NCBI GenBank assembly: GCA_024655905.1
Contig: JANLFP010000004.1
Location: forward strand, 83,643-147,642
Direction of reading: 5' to 3'
DNA length: 64,000 nucleotides
DNA from: Tepidanaerobacteraceae bacterium
GTDB lineage: Bacteria > Bacillota > Thermosediminibacteria > Thermosediminibacterales > Tepidanaerobacteraceae
The notes under the pieces are model-generated. The model was not told the origin of the DNA. It saw only the letters and a list, made by a program, of their open reading frames with translations, and did not search any database. Position numbers and translations under genes: made by a program. How positions within the stretch are numbered: the first letter of the stretch is position 1; each line of letters opens with the position of its first letter. This document shows positions 51,705-59,248 of this stretch, one piece after another.

Positions 51705-51899
51705 TTATGATTGTGTTTCCTTGCTTTTAGGCGTTTTACGCTTTGCTCTTTCCATACGTTTACCTAGTATAACGCCATATGAGAAAACTGCCATTAAACC
51801 AATATGTTCAGAAAATCTGGAAGCTATTTCCTTTATATCATCCGAATACTCATATGGCAAACGTTGTTGCCCAACAACAAATAAATCATGTGCCTTCAT
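51705..51899 (-). CDS. small protein with hydrophobic central segment
   Basis: A 64-residue protein (ATG 51899, SD GGGGG). Residues about 33-48 (HIGLMAVFSYGVILGK) are hydrophobic and followed by a very basic tail (KRMERAKRKTPKSK), which could anchor it at the membrane. Last gene of the minus-strand operon, after the tail-like gene. Phage genes at this position are often holin-like, but one weak segment does not establish that. Confidence 0.5.
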   Translation of the reverse strand: MKAHDLFVVGQQRLPYEYSDDIKEIASRFSEHIGLMAVFSYGVILGKRMERAKRKTPKSKETQS

Positions 51900-51958
51900 T
51901 ATATAATTACCCCCTTTTATTGTAATAAAAAAAAGAGGGCTTATAGCCCCCTCTTTCA

Positions 51959-53116
51959 TCAGTCGTAGACGTAAAACAAGCCGTATTTACCTAATTTGTC
52001 TAATATGCCGTTGATTTTGATTATCACCTGCGACAAAGTGGCGCTAGAAGGCAACAGTTGTGCCGACTGCTGAGAAACGGGAGTATTGCCGAAAAATCCG
52101 ATATTGTCATTAAAACACCAATCTCCATGAGTATAGGTGGTTCCACTACTAGAACCCAAAGTTAAATTACCGCCTGCTGTAGGATAAACCGATAATGTTG
52201 AATCAATGGCGGCTATTGTTCCGACCATATCACCATGATAAAAAAAGCCAAGCGCATTAACGCCCTCGCCGATGTCTATAACCAATCCATGCCATCGGTT
52301 ACTACTATCGTAAGAAAATAATCCATCATTGCTTATTTCTATCCTGTTATACCCATCTTTATCGGTTCTTATCAGACTACCTGTAATGGTCCCTCCATTT
52401 ATAATGCTGCCGTTTATTATAGGGCTTTCGATTTGTATTGTAGCGGTTATTTTCCCTGCCGTGATTTTCTGAACCGCATAAGAACTAATCCGGGCTGCTG
52501 GCGGTATCACGAAAATATTGTGCGCAGCCGATATTGATTTATCCATTTCCGAAGCTCTTTTAAAAATTCGGTTTATAAATTTTATCGGGTCGAAAAATCC
52601 TGATTTCTGCATCTTATCTGCAATCCGTTCAACCTCCGGCCATAATATTTCGGGTGTAATAGCTGATTTGATGCAGACAGCGCCCTCGTTCGATTGTATC
52701 CCTGGCTTAAAATCATCTTCGATATCGAACCGAATTAGTCGAGGTCCAAGGTCTGAATTCTCGGCAATTATTACCGATAAAACAAAATCCTTCAACCATG
52801 GAGAGTTTTTTAAGCTATCATCGACTTTCTGCATGAATGAATCATATTCCTGCCTGCATAGCTGCGTTATCCTGTCAAGGTCTTTTTGGTCTAGAATCGA
52901 TTTTCCTCCAAATTCTCTCAGAAATTTTGCTTTAAATGGCTGAGTGGCCTGAATTACTCCACCGCAAAACATGAGAATTTTATCCGATAACTGGGTTATC
53001 TTGCATGAGCCGTCATTGTACTGGCCGTTGCTTCCGTCAGGCTGTAATTCGGTTATGCGCATATCCGCCCCAAGGTAAACACGATTTCCGGCTATAAAGC
53101 CTATTCCGCAAGTCAT
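51959..53116 (-). CDS. Ntn-hydrolase (proteasome-like) domain fused to phage tail-fibre-like region
   Basis: A 385-residue protein. The N-terminus resembles a 20S proteasome beta/HslV fold: M-T-C-G-I-G, then YLGADMRIT, then SCKITQLSDKILMFCGG. If Met is removed, Thr1 would be the nucleophile, with Asp17 and Arg19 at the classic positions and Lys38 corresponding to proteasome Lys33. From about residue 215 the sequence becomes phage-structural: ESPIINGSIINGGTITGSL, EISNDGLFSYDSSN and a terminal TLSQVIIKINGILDKLGKYG, as in Firmicute tail-fibre proteins. No other structural gene is present. It may be a self-processing or host-directed tail protein, or cargo. ATG 53116, SD AAGGGTG. Confidence 0.7.
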   Translation of the reverse strand: MTCGIGFIAGNRVYLGADMRITELQPDGSNGQYNDGSCKITQLSDKILMFCGGVIQATQPFKAKFLREFGGKSILDQKDLDRITQLCRQEYDSFMQKVDDSLKNSPWLKDFVLSVIIAENSDLGPRLIRFDIEDDFKPGIQSNEGAVCIKSAITPEILWPEVERIADKMQKSGFFDPIKFINRIFKRASEMDKSISAAHNIFVIPPAARISSYAVQKITAGKITATIQIESPIINGSIINGGTITGSLIRTDKDGYNRIEISNDGLFSYDSSNRWHGLVIDIGEGVNALGFFYHGDMVGTIAAIDSTLSVYPTAGGNLTLGSSSGTTYTHGDWCFNDNIGFFGNTPVSQQSAQLLPSSATLSQVIIKINGILDKLGKYGLFYVYD

Positions 53117-53244
53117 CACTCCGTCACCCTTTCTTTAACATATTTTTGATGGACCGCTTTTGCAATCCAAGGAATAATCTTTTTGTGAAGTTGACCTACC
53201 TGTTTAAAATACCTTTTTTATGTGCTTGTACCAATCACCTTATA

Positions 53245-53490
53245 TTATTTTTTGAGGTTGATTTGCCTTCCACGTGTATTTATACCTCCGATATTAATTG
53301 ACCTGTTAAAAGGCTTAATCTTTATGCACTTTTTTTGGGTTATAAACGTCGCACCACAGGAATCTTCTGCTATTGGAGTCATTCCAGCTTTTTTGAGCCT
53401 GTTTATAACTTTTTTAGAGGCACTGTAAACTGTCGCTGTATTTTCTGATTCGTCGAAGCGGATTATTGTTTCCTGTTCTTCAGGAATCAT
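53245..53490 (-). CDS. conserved small phage-type protein
   Basis: An 81-residue protein opening MIPEEQETIIRFDESENTAT. This EEQETII-x-(F/W)-(D/N)-x-(S/A)-E-(N/D)-TA pattern recurs in small proteins of many Firmicute prophages, where the function is unknown. The basic C-terminus (INTRGRQINLKK) suggests nucleic-acid contact. ATG 53490. The 128 bp between it and the tail-like gene hold nothing I recognise. Confidence 0.6.
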   Translation of the reverse strand: MIPEEQETIIRFDESENTATVYSASKKVINRLKKAGMTPIAEDSCGATFITQKKCIKIKPFNRSINIGGINTRGRQINLKK

Positions 53491-53505
53491 TTTGTTGCCC
53501 TCCCT

Positions 53506-53844
53506 TTATTCTCGATATCCACGTATGGGGATGCCTCCCCAGCTATTTACGACGCCGATTTTATGCGCCAAATCAATCAGCATGGCCGGATCGCTTGCTG
53601 CCTGTTCTATGATGAAGTCCAGCAGCTTTTCTTTGTCAGTGAATTCTAGCAAACCTTCCTTTATGTTGTTGTATCGCTCAAGGTATTCTCTCAAGCATCT
53701 TGCGTAATTTTTCAGCCCTTCTTCACGTCTGGTCAGAATTCTGTCGCTGCCTGATAGCTCTAATTCTGTTTTTGCGGCTTCTGCCTTCTCGTATAGGCTT
53801 TTTAAAATATCGCATACCTTTCCCGGATTAAAGTGTTGAGTCAT
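53506..53844 (-). CDS. small helical protein with AAS-x-PA motif
   Basis: A 112-residue, mainly helical protein (ATG 53844, SD AAAGGATG). Residues 75-100 contain IIEQAASDPAMLIDLAHKI, which closely matches VFEYAASNPAILLTLSRKI in the product of 54913-55281. The two are therefore likely relatives sharing a C-terminal helical module. Function unknown. Confidence 0.6.
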   Translation of the reverse strand: MTQHFNPGKVCDILKSLYEKAEAAKTELELSGSDRILTRREEGLKNYARCLREYLERYNNIKEGLLEFTDKEKLLDFIIEQAASDPAMLIDLAHKIGVVNSWGGIPIRGYRE

Positions 53845-53857
53845 ACTCATCATCCTT

Positions 53858-54397
53858 TCAATTCAATAGTTTTATCGTTTGGTCGTATTGGGCTTTTGTA
53901 ATTCTGGCAACACGTACGAGCCTTTCGATTGCTTCACGCCGTATGTTTTGGGCCTGGTGTTTGCTGACGTATGTTTTTGCTTCGGCCAGTTTGTCTAATA
54001 CGGTATACCAGTCAAGGCGGAGGAAATACTTCGCTTCGATGATGGCCTTTTGCGTTTCCGACAGGGAGCTTAAGGCAATTTCCATTTTGTCGGATATAAG
54101 CTGCAGCAGGGTCAGCTCTTGGGTTATTTCATCTATCAGTGCTTTATGCTCGGCCTTAAGCTGCTTTTGGTAGGTGATAGCAATAGCGGCGGTCTTGTCC
54201 GTTGCGCTTCCCGTTGGGTGGTTCGGGATATCGCCAGGTGTGCTGTGATGCAGTGCCATTGAGAGTATGGCATCGTCTGTGTCAACTTCTTCCTCTGCTG
54301 CGTGTTCAAGCTCCTTCTTCAGAGTCATAATCATCCCCTGTATATCTTGGTATGATTTAAGCAGTGTCTCCATTTCATGATAGCCAATATATTCCAA
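53858..54397 (-). CDS. RinA/ArpU-like phage transcriptional regulator
   Basis: A 179-residue, largely helical protein starting at TTG 54397 behind AGGGAGGTGA. The C-terminal part, with LSETQKAIIEAKYFLRLDWY then VSKHQAQNIRREAIERLVRV, resembles the sigma-70 region-4-like helix-turn-helix of ArpU/RinA proteins, which switch on late phage genes. The first half is coiled-coil-like. In this element the genes after it are the tail-like ORF and small ORFs, its likely targets. Confidence 0.6.
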   Translation of the reverse strand: MEYIGYHEMETLLKSYQDIQGMIMTLKKELEHAAEEEVDTDDAILSMALHHSTPGDIPNHPTGSATDKTAAIAITYQKQLKAEHKALIDEITQELTLLQLISDKMEIALSSLSETQKAIIEAKYFLRLDWYTVLDKLAEAKTYVSKHQAQNIRREAIERLVRVARITKAQYDQTIKLLN

Positions 54398-54532
54398 TTT
54401 TTTCTCACCTCCCTTGCTATAATGTTTTTGGGAGAGGAAGGAAAACAACAGTTTGCCCTAGCCATAATAAACTTATCGATATATGCTAAATTTTCGGCAC
54501 TTCTTTATTACTAATAATAATCATTATTATTA

Positions 54533-54673
54533 TTAAGGATTTATCTTTTTTTTAAGATTTTGCTGGGCTTTATCCGAAAACTTACGCATAATCAAGGTGG
54601 TATCCCTGCATAGTTTTGCATATGGCGTGTGGTCATATGGCTTCAATCCTCCTTCTTGCCAGCAGGTATTCAA
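54533..54673 (-). CDS. possible 46-codon phage-type gene
   Basis: Open from TTG 54673 (SD AAGGAAGG five bases upstream) to TAA 54533. The product contains KPYDHTPYAKLCRDTTLIMR and a basic tail, which reads like real protein. It overlaps a 23-codon ORF in another frame (54633-54704, starting MDASEAKEGLIEYLLARRR) that is also protein-like. One of them, or both as overlapping genes, may be translated. Confidence 0.4.
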   Translation of the reverse strand: MNTCWQEGGLKPYDHTPYAKLCRDTTLIMRKFSDKAQQNLKKKINP

Positions 54674-54709
54674 TCAGTCCTTCCTTTGCTTCGCTGGCGT
54701 CCATCGCCT

Positions 54710-54910
54710 CTATGTTCCGAATAGTAGCATCGACGTTTCGCTTCTCGTAAAGGCTTTTCCCCTGCCTATGGCTTTAGCCCATAACTCCTGGTCTTTTGCC
54801 AGCAGGGATAAAAATTCCGTTTCAGTCATAAAAAGGGTATACCGTGACATTTTTATCTCTATCAACTTGGGTTTTGGTTCACCTGTCTTGCATATCGCTT
54901 GTTGTTTCAT
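54710..54910 (-). CDS. small phage-type protein, unknown
   Basis: A 66-residue protein starting at ATG 54910, eight bases after AGGAGG. It includes TETEFLSLLAKDQELWAKAI and GRGKAFTRSE. A TTG two codons earlier is too near the SD. Position in the early/middle operon; no recognised family. Confidence 0.6.
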   Translation of the reverse strand: MKQQAICKTGEPKPKLIEIKMSRYTLFMTETEFLSLLAKDQELWAKAIGRGKAFTRSETSMLLFGT

Positions 54911-54912
54911 AC

Positions 54913-55281
54913 TCAATTCCTCCTCTTGAAAAGATTTACTATGCCCTTTTCATTCGTCGAAAAATATCGTTCTGACAGTGGAGTGAGGTTTTCGCCAAAA
55001 ATCTTTCTTGACAAAGTCAGTAGGATTGCCGGATTGCTGGCAGCATACTCAAAAACCGTTTCAATAAAGGCTTGTGGCTCATCCTTCCAGGCAAATACAG
55101 TCTTTAGCTTTTCAGGCCACATCGATTTATAATCTTCCAGGTGCTTTTGATAAAGTATTACCTCAGCCTGTTTATCGTTCGGCTCCTGTTCCTCTTCAAT
55201 ACTCTTCCATTCGTCCCATAGGTTTGCTGCGCTTTCAGCTATTTGTTTAAACGCCACACGTGCTTCATCTAATTTTCCCAC
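54913..55281 (-). CDS. small helical protein related to the 53506 product
   Basis: A 122-residue protein. GTG 55281 is chosen because AAAGGAG lies 7 bases upstream; the in-frame ATG at 55287 is almost on top of that SD. Its C-terminal AASNPAILLTLSRKI segment matches the one in the protein at 53506-53844, indicating a duplicated module. The N-terminal half is helical. Function unknown. Confidence 0.6.
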   Translation of the reverse strand: MGKLDEARVAFKQIAESAANLWDEWKSIEEEQEPNDKQAEVILYQKHLEDYKSMWPEKLKTVFAWKDEPQAFIETVFEYAASNPAILLTLSRKIFGENLTPLSERYFSTNEKGIVNLFKRRN

Positions 55282-55318
55282 GTTCATTCTCCTTTCTGCC
55301 TTTTGACATAGAAATTTT

Positions 55319-55729
55319 TTATTGTTGACATATCCGCTGTCCCTTTTGAAACGCCTCCTTAATTCGCATGAGCGCTGTTTCATACCTTTGCAGGGCCGCC
55401 AGGAATTGTTCTCTAGTCCCGTCAAATGCGGCATCTACGGCATCGCTGACCTGTCGGTATGCCGTAAAAAGCGGTGTCCCCTGCGACGCTATCAATGCTC
55501 CCTGCGGCCAGTCAATCATTATGGCCTTTGTGTCGCCGATAAGCCACTGCTTGGCTTCTTTCTCATCAATGGGACCTTTGAGTAGCTCAATGATTTCCTG
55601 CTTATGCTGTTTTATCAAGGACTTTATTTCATCGGTAAGCCTTGAGGCAGGTCCCACGAAAAGTGTCCCGTCTCGTATCTCAAAGGTGAATCCCTTGCAA
55701 TGCAGGCTGTACAGATCCCTGGATGTCAT
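55319..55729 (-). CDS. protein with TubC-docking-like N-terminus
   Basis: A 136-residue protein. Residues 5-50 (GFTFEIRDGTLFVGPASRL, then DEIKSLIKQHKQEIIELLK) resemble the TubC docking domain, found at the start of many phage and plasmid replication proteins. The rest is unassigned. It directly follows the primase-helicase gene and may dock to it. SD AAAGGGG before ATG 55729. Confidence 0.6.
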   Translation of the reverse strand: MTSRDLYSLHCKGFTFEIRDGTLFVGPASRLTDEIKSLIKQHKQEIIELLKGPIDEKEAKQWLIGDTKAIMIDWPQGALIASQGTPLFTAYRQVSDAVDAAFDGTREQFLAALQRYETALMRIKEAFQKGQRICQQ

Positions 55730-55747
55730 GGTTATCCGTCCCCTTTC

Positions 55748-57592
55748 CTAAAATGGCACTGCTTCGTTGTCGCTACAAGAGACTAATTCAATATCTGGCG
55801 GCTCCCATGCGTCACCATGCATGTACTTTTTCCAGTTATATTCAATCTGTCTTAATTCCCCATTTTCAAGCTCAAGAAACCTTTTGGTGGCTTCCTGAAA
55901 CATCAGTTTTACTTCTGCATATTTGCCGTTTTCACGGTCTTTCAAAAGCCTTAAGAGTGCATCACAGTCCCGGTCTTCTCTAAATTGCCGCTCGATGGAT
56001 ACTATGATATCGGCCTTGTTGGAAATATTGGCGGAACCCGAAATATCCTCCTTTTCCAGCTTTTCGCCCTGCCTTTTGAGCTTATTCGGATGGCACACAA
56101 GCATTACATGGGTTTTATATGCTTCGGCAAAATCTTTACATTGCTGCGTAAAATTCGACTGATTGGCGTTTTGTGCGTCTGCTGAATCTTCCAGTGCCGA
56201 CATAAGGTTGTCAACAATCATGAGCTTACAACCGTACCGTTTGACAGCAATTTCCATCACTTCAAATAATGCGTTTGTATCTTTCCGAACGTTCAAAACG
56301 CTTTTATCGAAGGTGTAGAATTTTCCCGACATCCATTGCATTAGGGCTTTTACGGCTTCGGGTTTCACTTCTGATTTTAGCCTGTACTTGGTCTGCACAA
56401 ATTCCAAGTATTCCCGCTCATCCCCGATAGCCTGCCGGAATAGCCAGTTTAAAATCCTTTGCGTTCCCATCTCGCCTGAATACAGGAAAACCGGTATGTC
56501 GTGGTCAATAGCATTACATATCACTTGTGATACGATGGTACTTTTTCCCTCGCTATTCCGACCTACAAGTATACCTAATTGCCCCGGCTTCAAGTCCTCG
56601 ATTGCGCTGTCAAGCCCATAAAAGCCTGTCGGTATACCATCTTCGTCCTTTACGCCTTCATATGGGACCTTCGACATATCTATAATACCGGTTGGCGTGC
56701 GCTCGATAGCTTCATTTATGAGCCTCAAAATTTCATCCTTGCCCTGATGTATCAAAATTTCGCCGGCATCCTTATACTGATGTTCGACGACCTTTGTCCT
56801 GTGCTTCCCAAGCCGGATGCATAGTTCCTCAATCATTTTTCGCCCCGGTGCGTCGTTGTCGCCAAAAATTATAAATTCCTGGACCTTTTGCAGCCATTCC
56901 CAACAGTTATCTATCCACGAAAAGGAATTGCATCCAGAAGGGACACTTGTGGCGTTTTTGTAGCCTGCTTCCCATATCGCCATAGCGTCTATCTGGCCTT
57001 CGGTAATCACAACCGGCTTTGTCACGTCAATATGCCACATACCCCAGAGAATCTGCTTTGTATTTGGCTCACAACCGCCTTTTAAGCCGCCTTCCTTGAT
57101 TTCCCTATACGAAACATATTGAAGCTCGTTTTTGTCGTCAAAATACTGGAATACAAAAACATCCTTGCCCTTCCATGTCCCTTGTTTTACCTTCCAATCA
57201 TTCAGGGTTTGAAGGGATATTCCACGGCTCGCCATGTAGTCAATCGCCGCCCGGCTCAGGTCGGTCGTTTTTATATTCGGTTTTTTGTATGTTACAGGCT
57301 TATACGTCATGATATCTTCGCCTATCATTCGTCCCACTTCCTCAAGTGCTTCCCGAAATGTCATATGCTTGAATTCCTGCAAATACCGGTATATGTCCAT
57401 CGTTTCACCGCACCCGAAGCATTTCCACTGTAGCCTTGCTCTGTCCCATTTGAACGAAGGCGTTTTGTCGTCATGGAAAGGGCAGCAGGCTTCGTTTCGG
57501 TCGGGCCTGTATTTTTTCAAGCTCATAGCGGAAGCAATTATGTCCCGTGCTCGATCGCCCAATCTTTGCTTATATTCCTGCGCATTGCCCAC
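55748..57592 (-). CDS. phage primase-helicase (T7 gp4-like)
   Basis: A 614-residue bifunctional replication protein. The zinc-binding primase domain has CPFHDDKTPSFKW and CFGCGE (residues about 37-62). A Toprim domain follows with ITEGQIDAMAIWEAG and FGDNDAPGRK. The RecA-like hexameric helicase has Walker A VGRNSEGKST, Walker B LMIVDNLMS and VCHPNKLKRQG. It would prime and unwind DNA in element replication. Start GTG 57592, overlapping the preceding gene by 23 bp. Its presence shows the element can take part in its own replication. Confidence 0.9.
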   Translation of the reverse strand: MGNAQEYKQRLGDRARDIIASAMSLKKYRPDRNEACCPFHDDKTPSFKWDRARLQWKCFGCGETMDIYRYLQEFKHMTFREALEEVGRMIGEDIMTYKPVTYKKPNIKTTDLSRAAIDYMASRGISLQTLNDWKVKQGTWKGKDVFVFQYFDDKNELQYVSYREIKEGGLKGGCEPNTKQILWGMWHIDVTKPVVITEGQIDAMAIWEAGYKNATSVPSGCNSFSWIDNCWEWLQKVQEFIIFGDNDAPGRKMIEELCIRLGKHRTKVVEHQYKDAGEILIHQGKDEILRLINEAIERTPTGIIDMSKVPYEGVKDEDGIPTGFYGLDSAIEDLKPGQLGILVGRNSEGKSTIVSQVICNAIDHDIPVFLYSGEMGTQRILNWLFRQAIGDEREYLEFVQTKYRLKSEVKPEAVKALMQWMSGKFYTFDKSVLNVRKDTNALFEVMEIAVKRYGCKLMIVDNLMSALEDSADAQNANQSNFTQQCKDFAEAYKTHVMLVCHPNKLKRQGEKLEKEDISGSANISNKADIIVSIERQFREDRDCDALLRLLKDRENGKYAEVKLMFQEATKRFLELENGELRQIEYNWKKYMHGDAWEPPDIELVSCSDNEAVPF

Positions 57593-58328
57593 CGTTTACC
57601 ATCTCCTTCAGCCGGAGGTATTCTGCGTTGGGTTTTGGTTCAGTTTTATCCTTGTAGTTTGCGTCAAGGTAGTCCACGTATCCGCTGTTGAAAAATGTGC
57701 TGCCATGCATCACGTATTGTATATCTTTGCCCGCTGTTTCTTGCTTGTAGCGGTTAATAGCCCTTGTAAGCTCATCTAAGCCTATCCTGTATAGCTTTTC
57801 TTTCTGTGTTTTACTTACTTGCCCTTTACCACGCTTTTTAGGGTATAAAGCCCATACCTTTTCAAAAAAATCATTTACACGCTCATTCAGTGAATGAGCA
57901 TTATATTCTTTTCTATTCTTTTCTATTCTATTAGGAGTGAGTGTTCCATGAGTATTCAGTGAGTTATCAGTGAGTTCTTTTGAAATGCTCTCATCCGTTG
58001 GGGGAGGCAGTTTTGAAGGCGATGGACGATTGATGGTTTGATACTTTAGGAAATTCGGTAAGTAGTAAAAATCTTGTTCATTAACTTTATAAAGAATTAC
58101 CAGCCGTAGCTTTGCCAGATTTGCAAGCATGTTTTCAATGTCCTTGCTTTTCAGGTCTTCATCATATGGAAAAATGGTCGACTTTATCAGCTTAGGATTA
58201 GCCCTGCCTCTCCCTTCGTCGTCGGCACTAGATATTAATCCCATGAAAAGGAGCCGTTCGTCACGTTTACACTCTCCAAGTTTTTCATCATTCCAAAAAT
58301 CCGGGTCAATCATGCGTTTTCGCGCCAT
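57570..58328 (-). CDS. phage DnaD-like replication protein
   Basis: A 252-residue protein opening MARKRMIDPDFWNDEKLGEC, the usual start of phage replisome-organiser/DnaD-type proteins. These have an N-terminal winged helix (to about residue 110), a variable linker and a C-terminal conserved helical domain (here VWALYPKKRGKGQVSKTQKE onward). Such proteins bind the origin and load the helicase, consistent with the primase-helicase gene that follows. Confidence 0.8.
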   Translation of the reverse strand: MARKRMIDPDFWNDEKLGECKRDERLLFMGLISSADDEGRGRANPKLIKSTIFPYDEDLKSKDIENMLANLAKLRLVILYKVNEQDFYYLPNFLKYQTINRPSPSKLPPPTDESISKELTDNSLNTHGTLTPNRIEKNRKEYNAHSLNERVNDFFEKVWALYPKKRGKGQVSKTQKEKLYRIGLDELTRAINRYKQETAGKDIQYVMHGSTFFNSGYVDYLDANYKDKTEPKPNAEYLRLKEMVNGGQCAGI

Positions 58329-58330
58329 CG

Positions 58331-58543
58331 TCACCACCGCCCTAAAAGCCTTAGTTCATCTCGCCGGCAATGGAAGTCATCATGTTTCTGCTCGAGTTCT
58401 GCAGCAATGCCTTCCGGAACATCAAATTTGTTTACGAAAAATTTCAGCTTTCGCCAATCCGCCTTTTTCGGAAACGCTGGATGTCTTGCCCACCATTTGG
58501 CATCGGGGGAGCTATATCGTCGAACATATGTTCTGAAGTCCAT
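58331..58543 (-). CDS. small phage-type protein, unknown
   Basis: A 70-residue basic, aromatic-rich protein (MDFRTYVRRYSSPDAKWWAR...) with a clear SD (GGCGGTGAGG) before ATG 58543. It is co-transcribed between the AlpA-like and DnaD-like genes. No recognised family. Confidence 0.6.
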   Translation of the reverse strand: MDFRTYVRRYSSPDAKWWARHPAFPKKADWRKLKFFVNKFDVPEGIAAELEQKHDDFHCRRDELRLLGRW

Positions 58544-58554
58544 AGCCTCACCGC

Positions 58555-58785
58555 CTATCGTACAACCCGGAGTTTACCATATTCCTGCTTATCTGGCTGG
58601 CGGACGTTTTCAAGAGCTTTCTGCTTCAGAAAATCCTCAAGCTGCTCAATATCAAAAACGTATCGGCCATGCGGTCCGCCTATCCGAATGCAAGGGACCT
58701 CTCCCGCCCTTGCCAGTTGGTACAGGGCATTCTTTGTTAACCCAACCGCTGTCGCCGCTTCTTTCAAGAGTGCTTTTTGTCCCAT
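58555..58785 (-). CDS. AlpA-like helix-turn-helix regulator
   Basis: A 76-residue DNA-binding protein starting MGQKALLKEAATAVGLTKNA, with RYVFDIEQLEDFLKQKAL as wing and C-terminal helix, like AlpA/excisionase proteins. ATG 58785 has a near-perfect SD (AAGGAGGTGG). Directly downstream of the repressor gene, it probably controls early genes or excision. Confidence 0.8.
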   Translation of the reverse strand: MGQKALLKEAATAVGLTKNALYQLARAGEVPCIRIGGPHGRYVFDIEQLEDFLKQKALENVRQPDKQEYGKLRVVR

Positions 58786-58786
58786 A

Positions 58787-58978
58787 TTATTCCACCTCCT
58801 TGAAAAGCTCATCTCCTGGAATATTGAAAAACTTGGAAAGCCTTTCTATATATGCAGGAAAAGGCTTTGACATACCGTTTTCCATCCGTGAAATTTCGGC
58901 TGGCCCTATGCCTACCTTCTCCCCTAATTGCTTTTGGGTAAGCCCCCGTTTCCGTCTTTCTAATTCCAGTGTCAACAT
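58787..58978 (-). CDS. XRE-family repressor
   Basis: A 63-residue helix-turn-helix protein (LERRKRGLTQKQLGEKVGIG, then ISRMENGMSKPFPAYIERLS), essentially only an XRE domain. ATG 58978 is eight bases after AAAAGGAG. It is divergent from the gene at 59249, with three TTGCGACA boxes in between, the layout of a lysogeny switch. It lacks a peptidase domain, so induction would need another factor. Confidence 0.82.
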   Translation of the reverse strand: MLTLELERRKRGLTQKQLGEKVGIGPAEISRMENGMSKPFPAYIERLSKFFNIPGDELFKEVE

Positions 58979-59014
58979 CTTCATCACTCCTTTTAATAAT
59001 TTTTACAAAAACAT

Positions 59015-59043
59015 TTTATAGCAAAAATGTATCATTTGTCTAA
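59015..59043 (-). promoter_or_regulatory. promoter of the minus-strand early operon
   Basis: Minus strand: TTAGAC (59038-59043), 17 bp, TATAAA (59015-59020). The first TTGCGACA box begins 11 bp upstream of the -35. Confidence 0.65.
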
Positions 59044-59053
59044 TTTATAACTT

Positions 59054-59231
59054 TTGCGACATAATTGTGAGGCTTTTAATTGCCTTAGCTAAAAAAAATA
59101 TAAAAACATGATTTTTAAGTTCACCTTTGCGACAAAGTAATCAGGAAAAATATTTTTAAATCCTATTGATATATAAAAAAAACTTGTATATAATATATGT
59201 ATAAAGACTATGATGATGAATACTTGCGACA
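59054..59231. promoter_or_regulatory. three TTGCGACA operator-like boxes
   Basis: TTGCGACA occurs at 59054-59061, 59127-59134 and 59224-59231, all in the same orientation and each followed by A/T. They flank the minus-strand promoter and the plus-strand start, inside the 270-bp divergent region, which otherwise has no gene. Probable binding sites of the XRE or AlpA-like protein. Confidence 0.6.
59166..59194 (+). promoter_or_regulatory. promoter of the zinc-ribbon gene and integrase
   Basis: TTGATA (59166-59171), 17 bp, TATAAT (59189-59194), 55 bp before ATG 59249. The third TTGCGACA box lies about 25-30 bases downstream of the expected start site, where a bound repressor would block transcription. 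Confidence 0.75.
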
Positions 59232-59248
59232 TAAAGAAGGTGGGCTAT

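Noticed and set aside
57119-57779. Long plus-strand frames opposite the primase-helicase and DnaD-like genes
   Set aside because: They are antisense to strongly supported genes and lack SDs or motifs.
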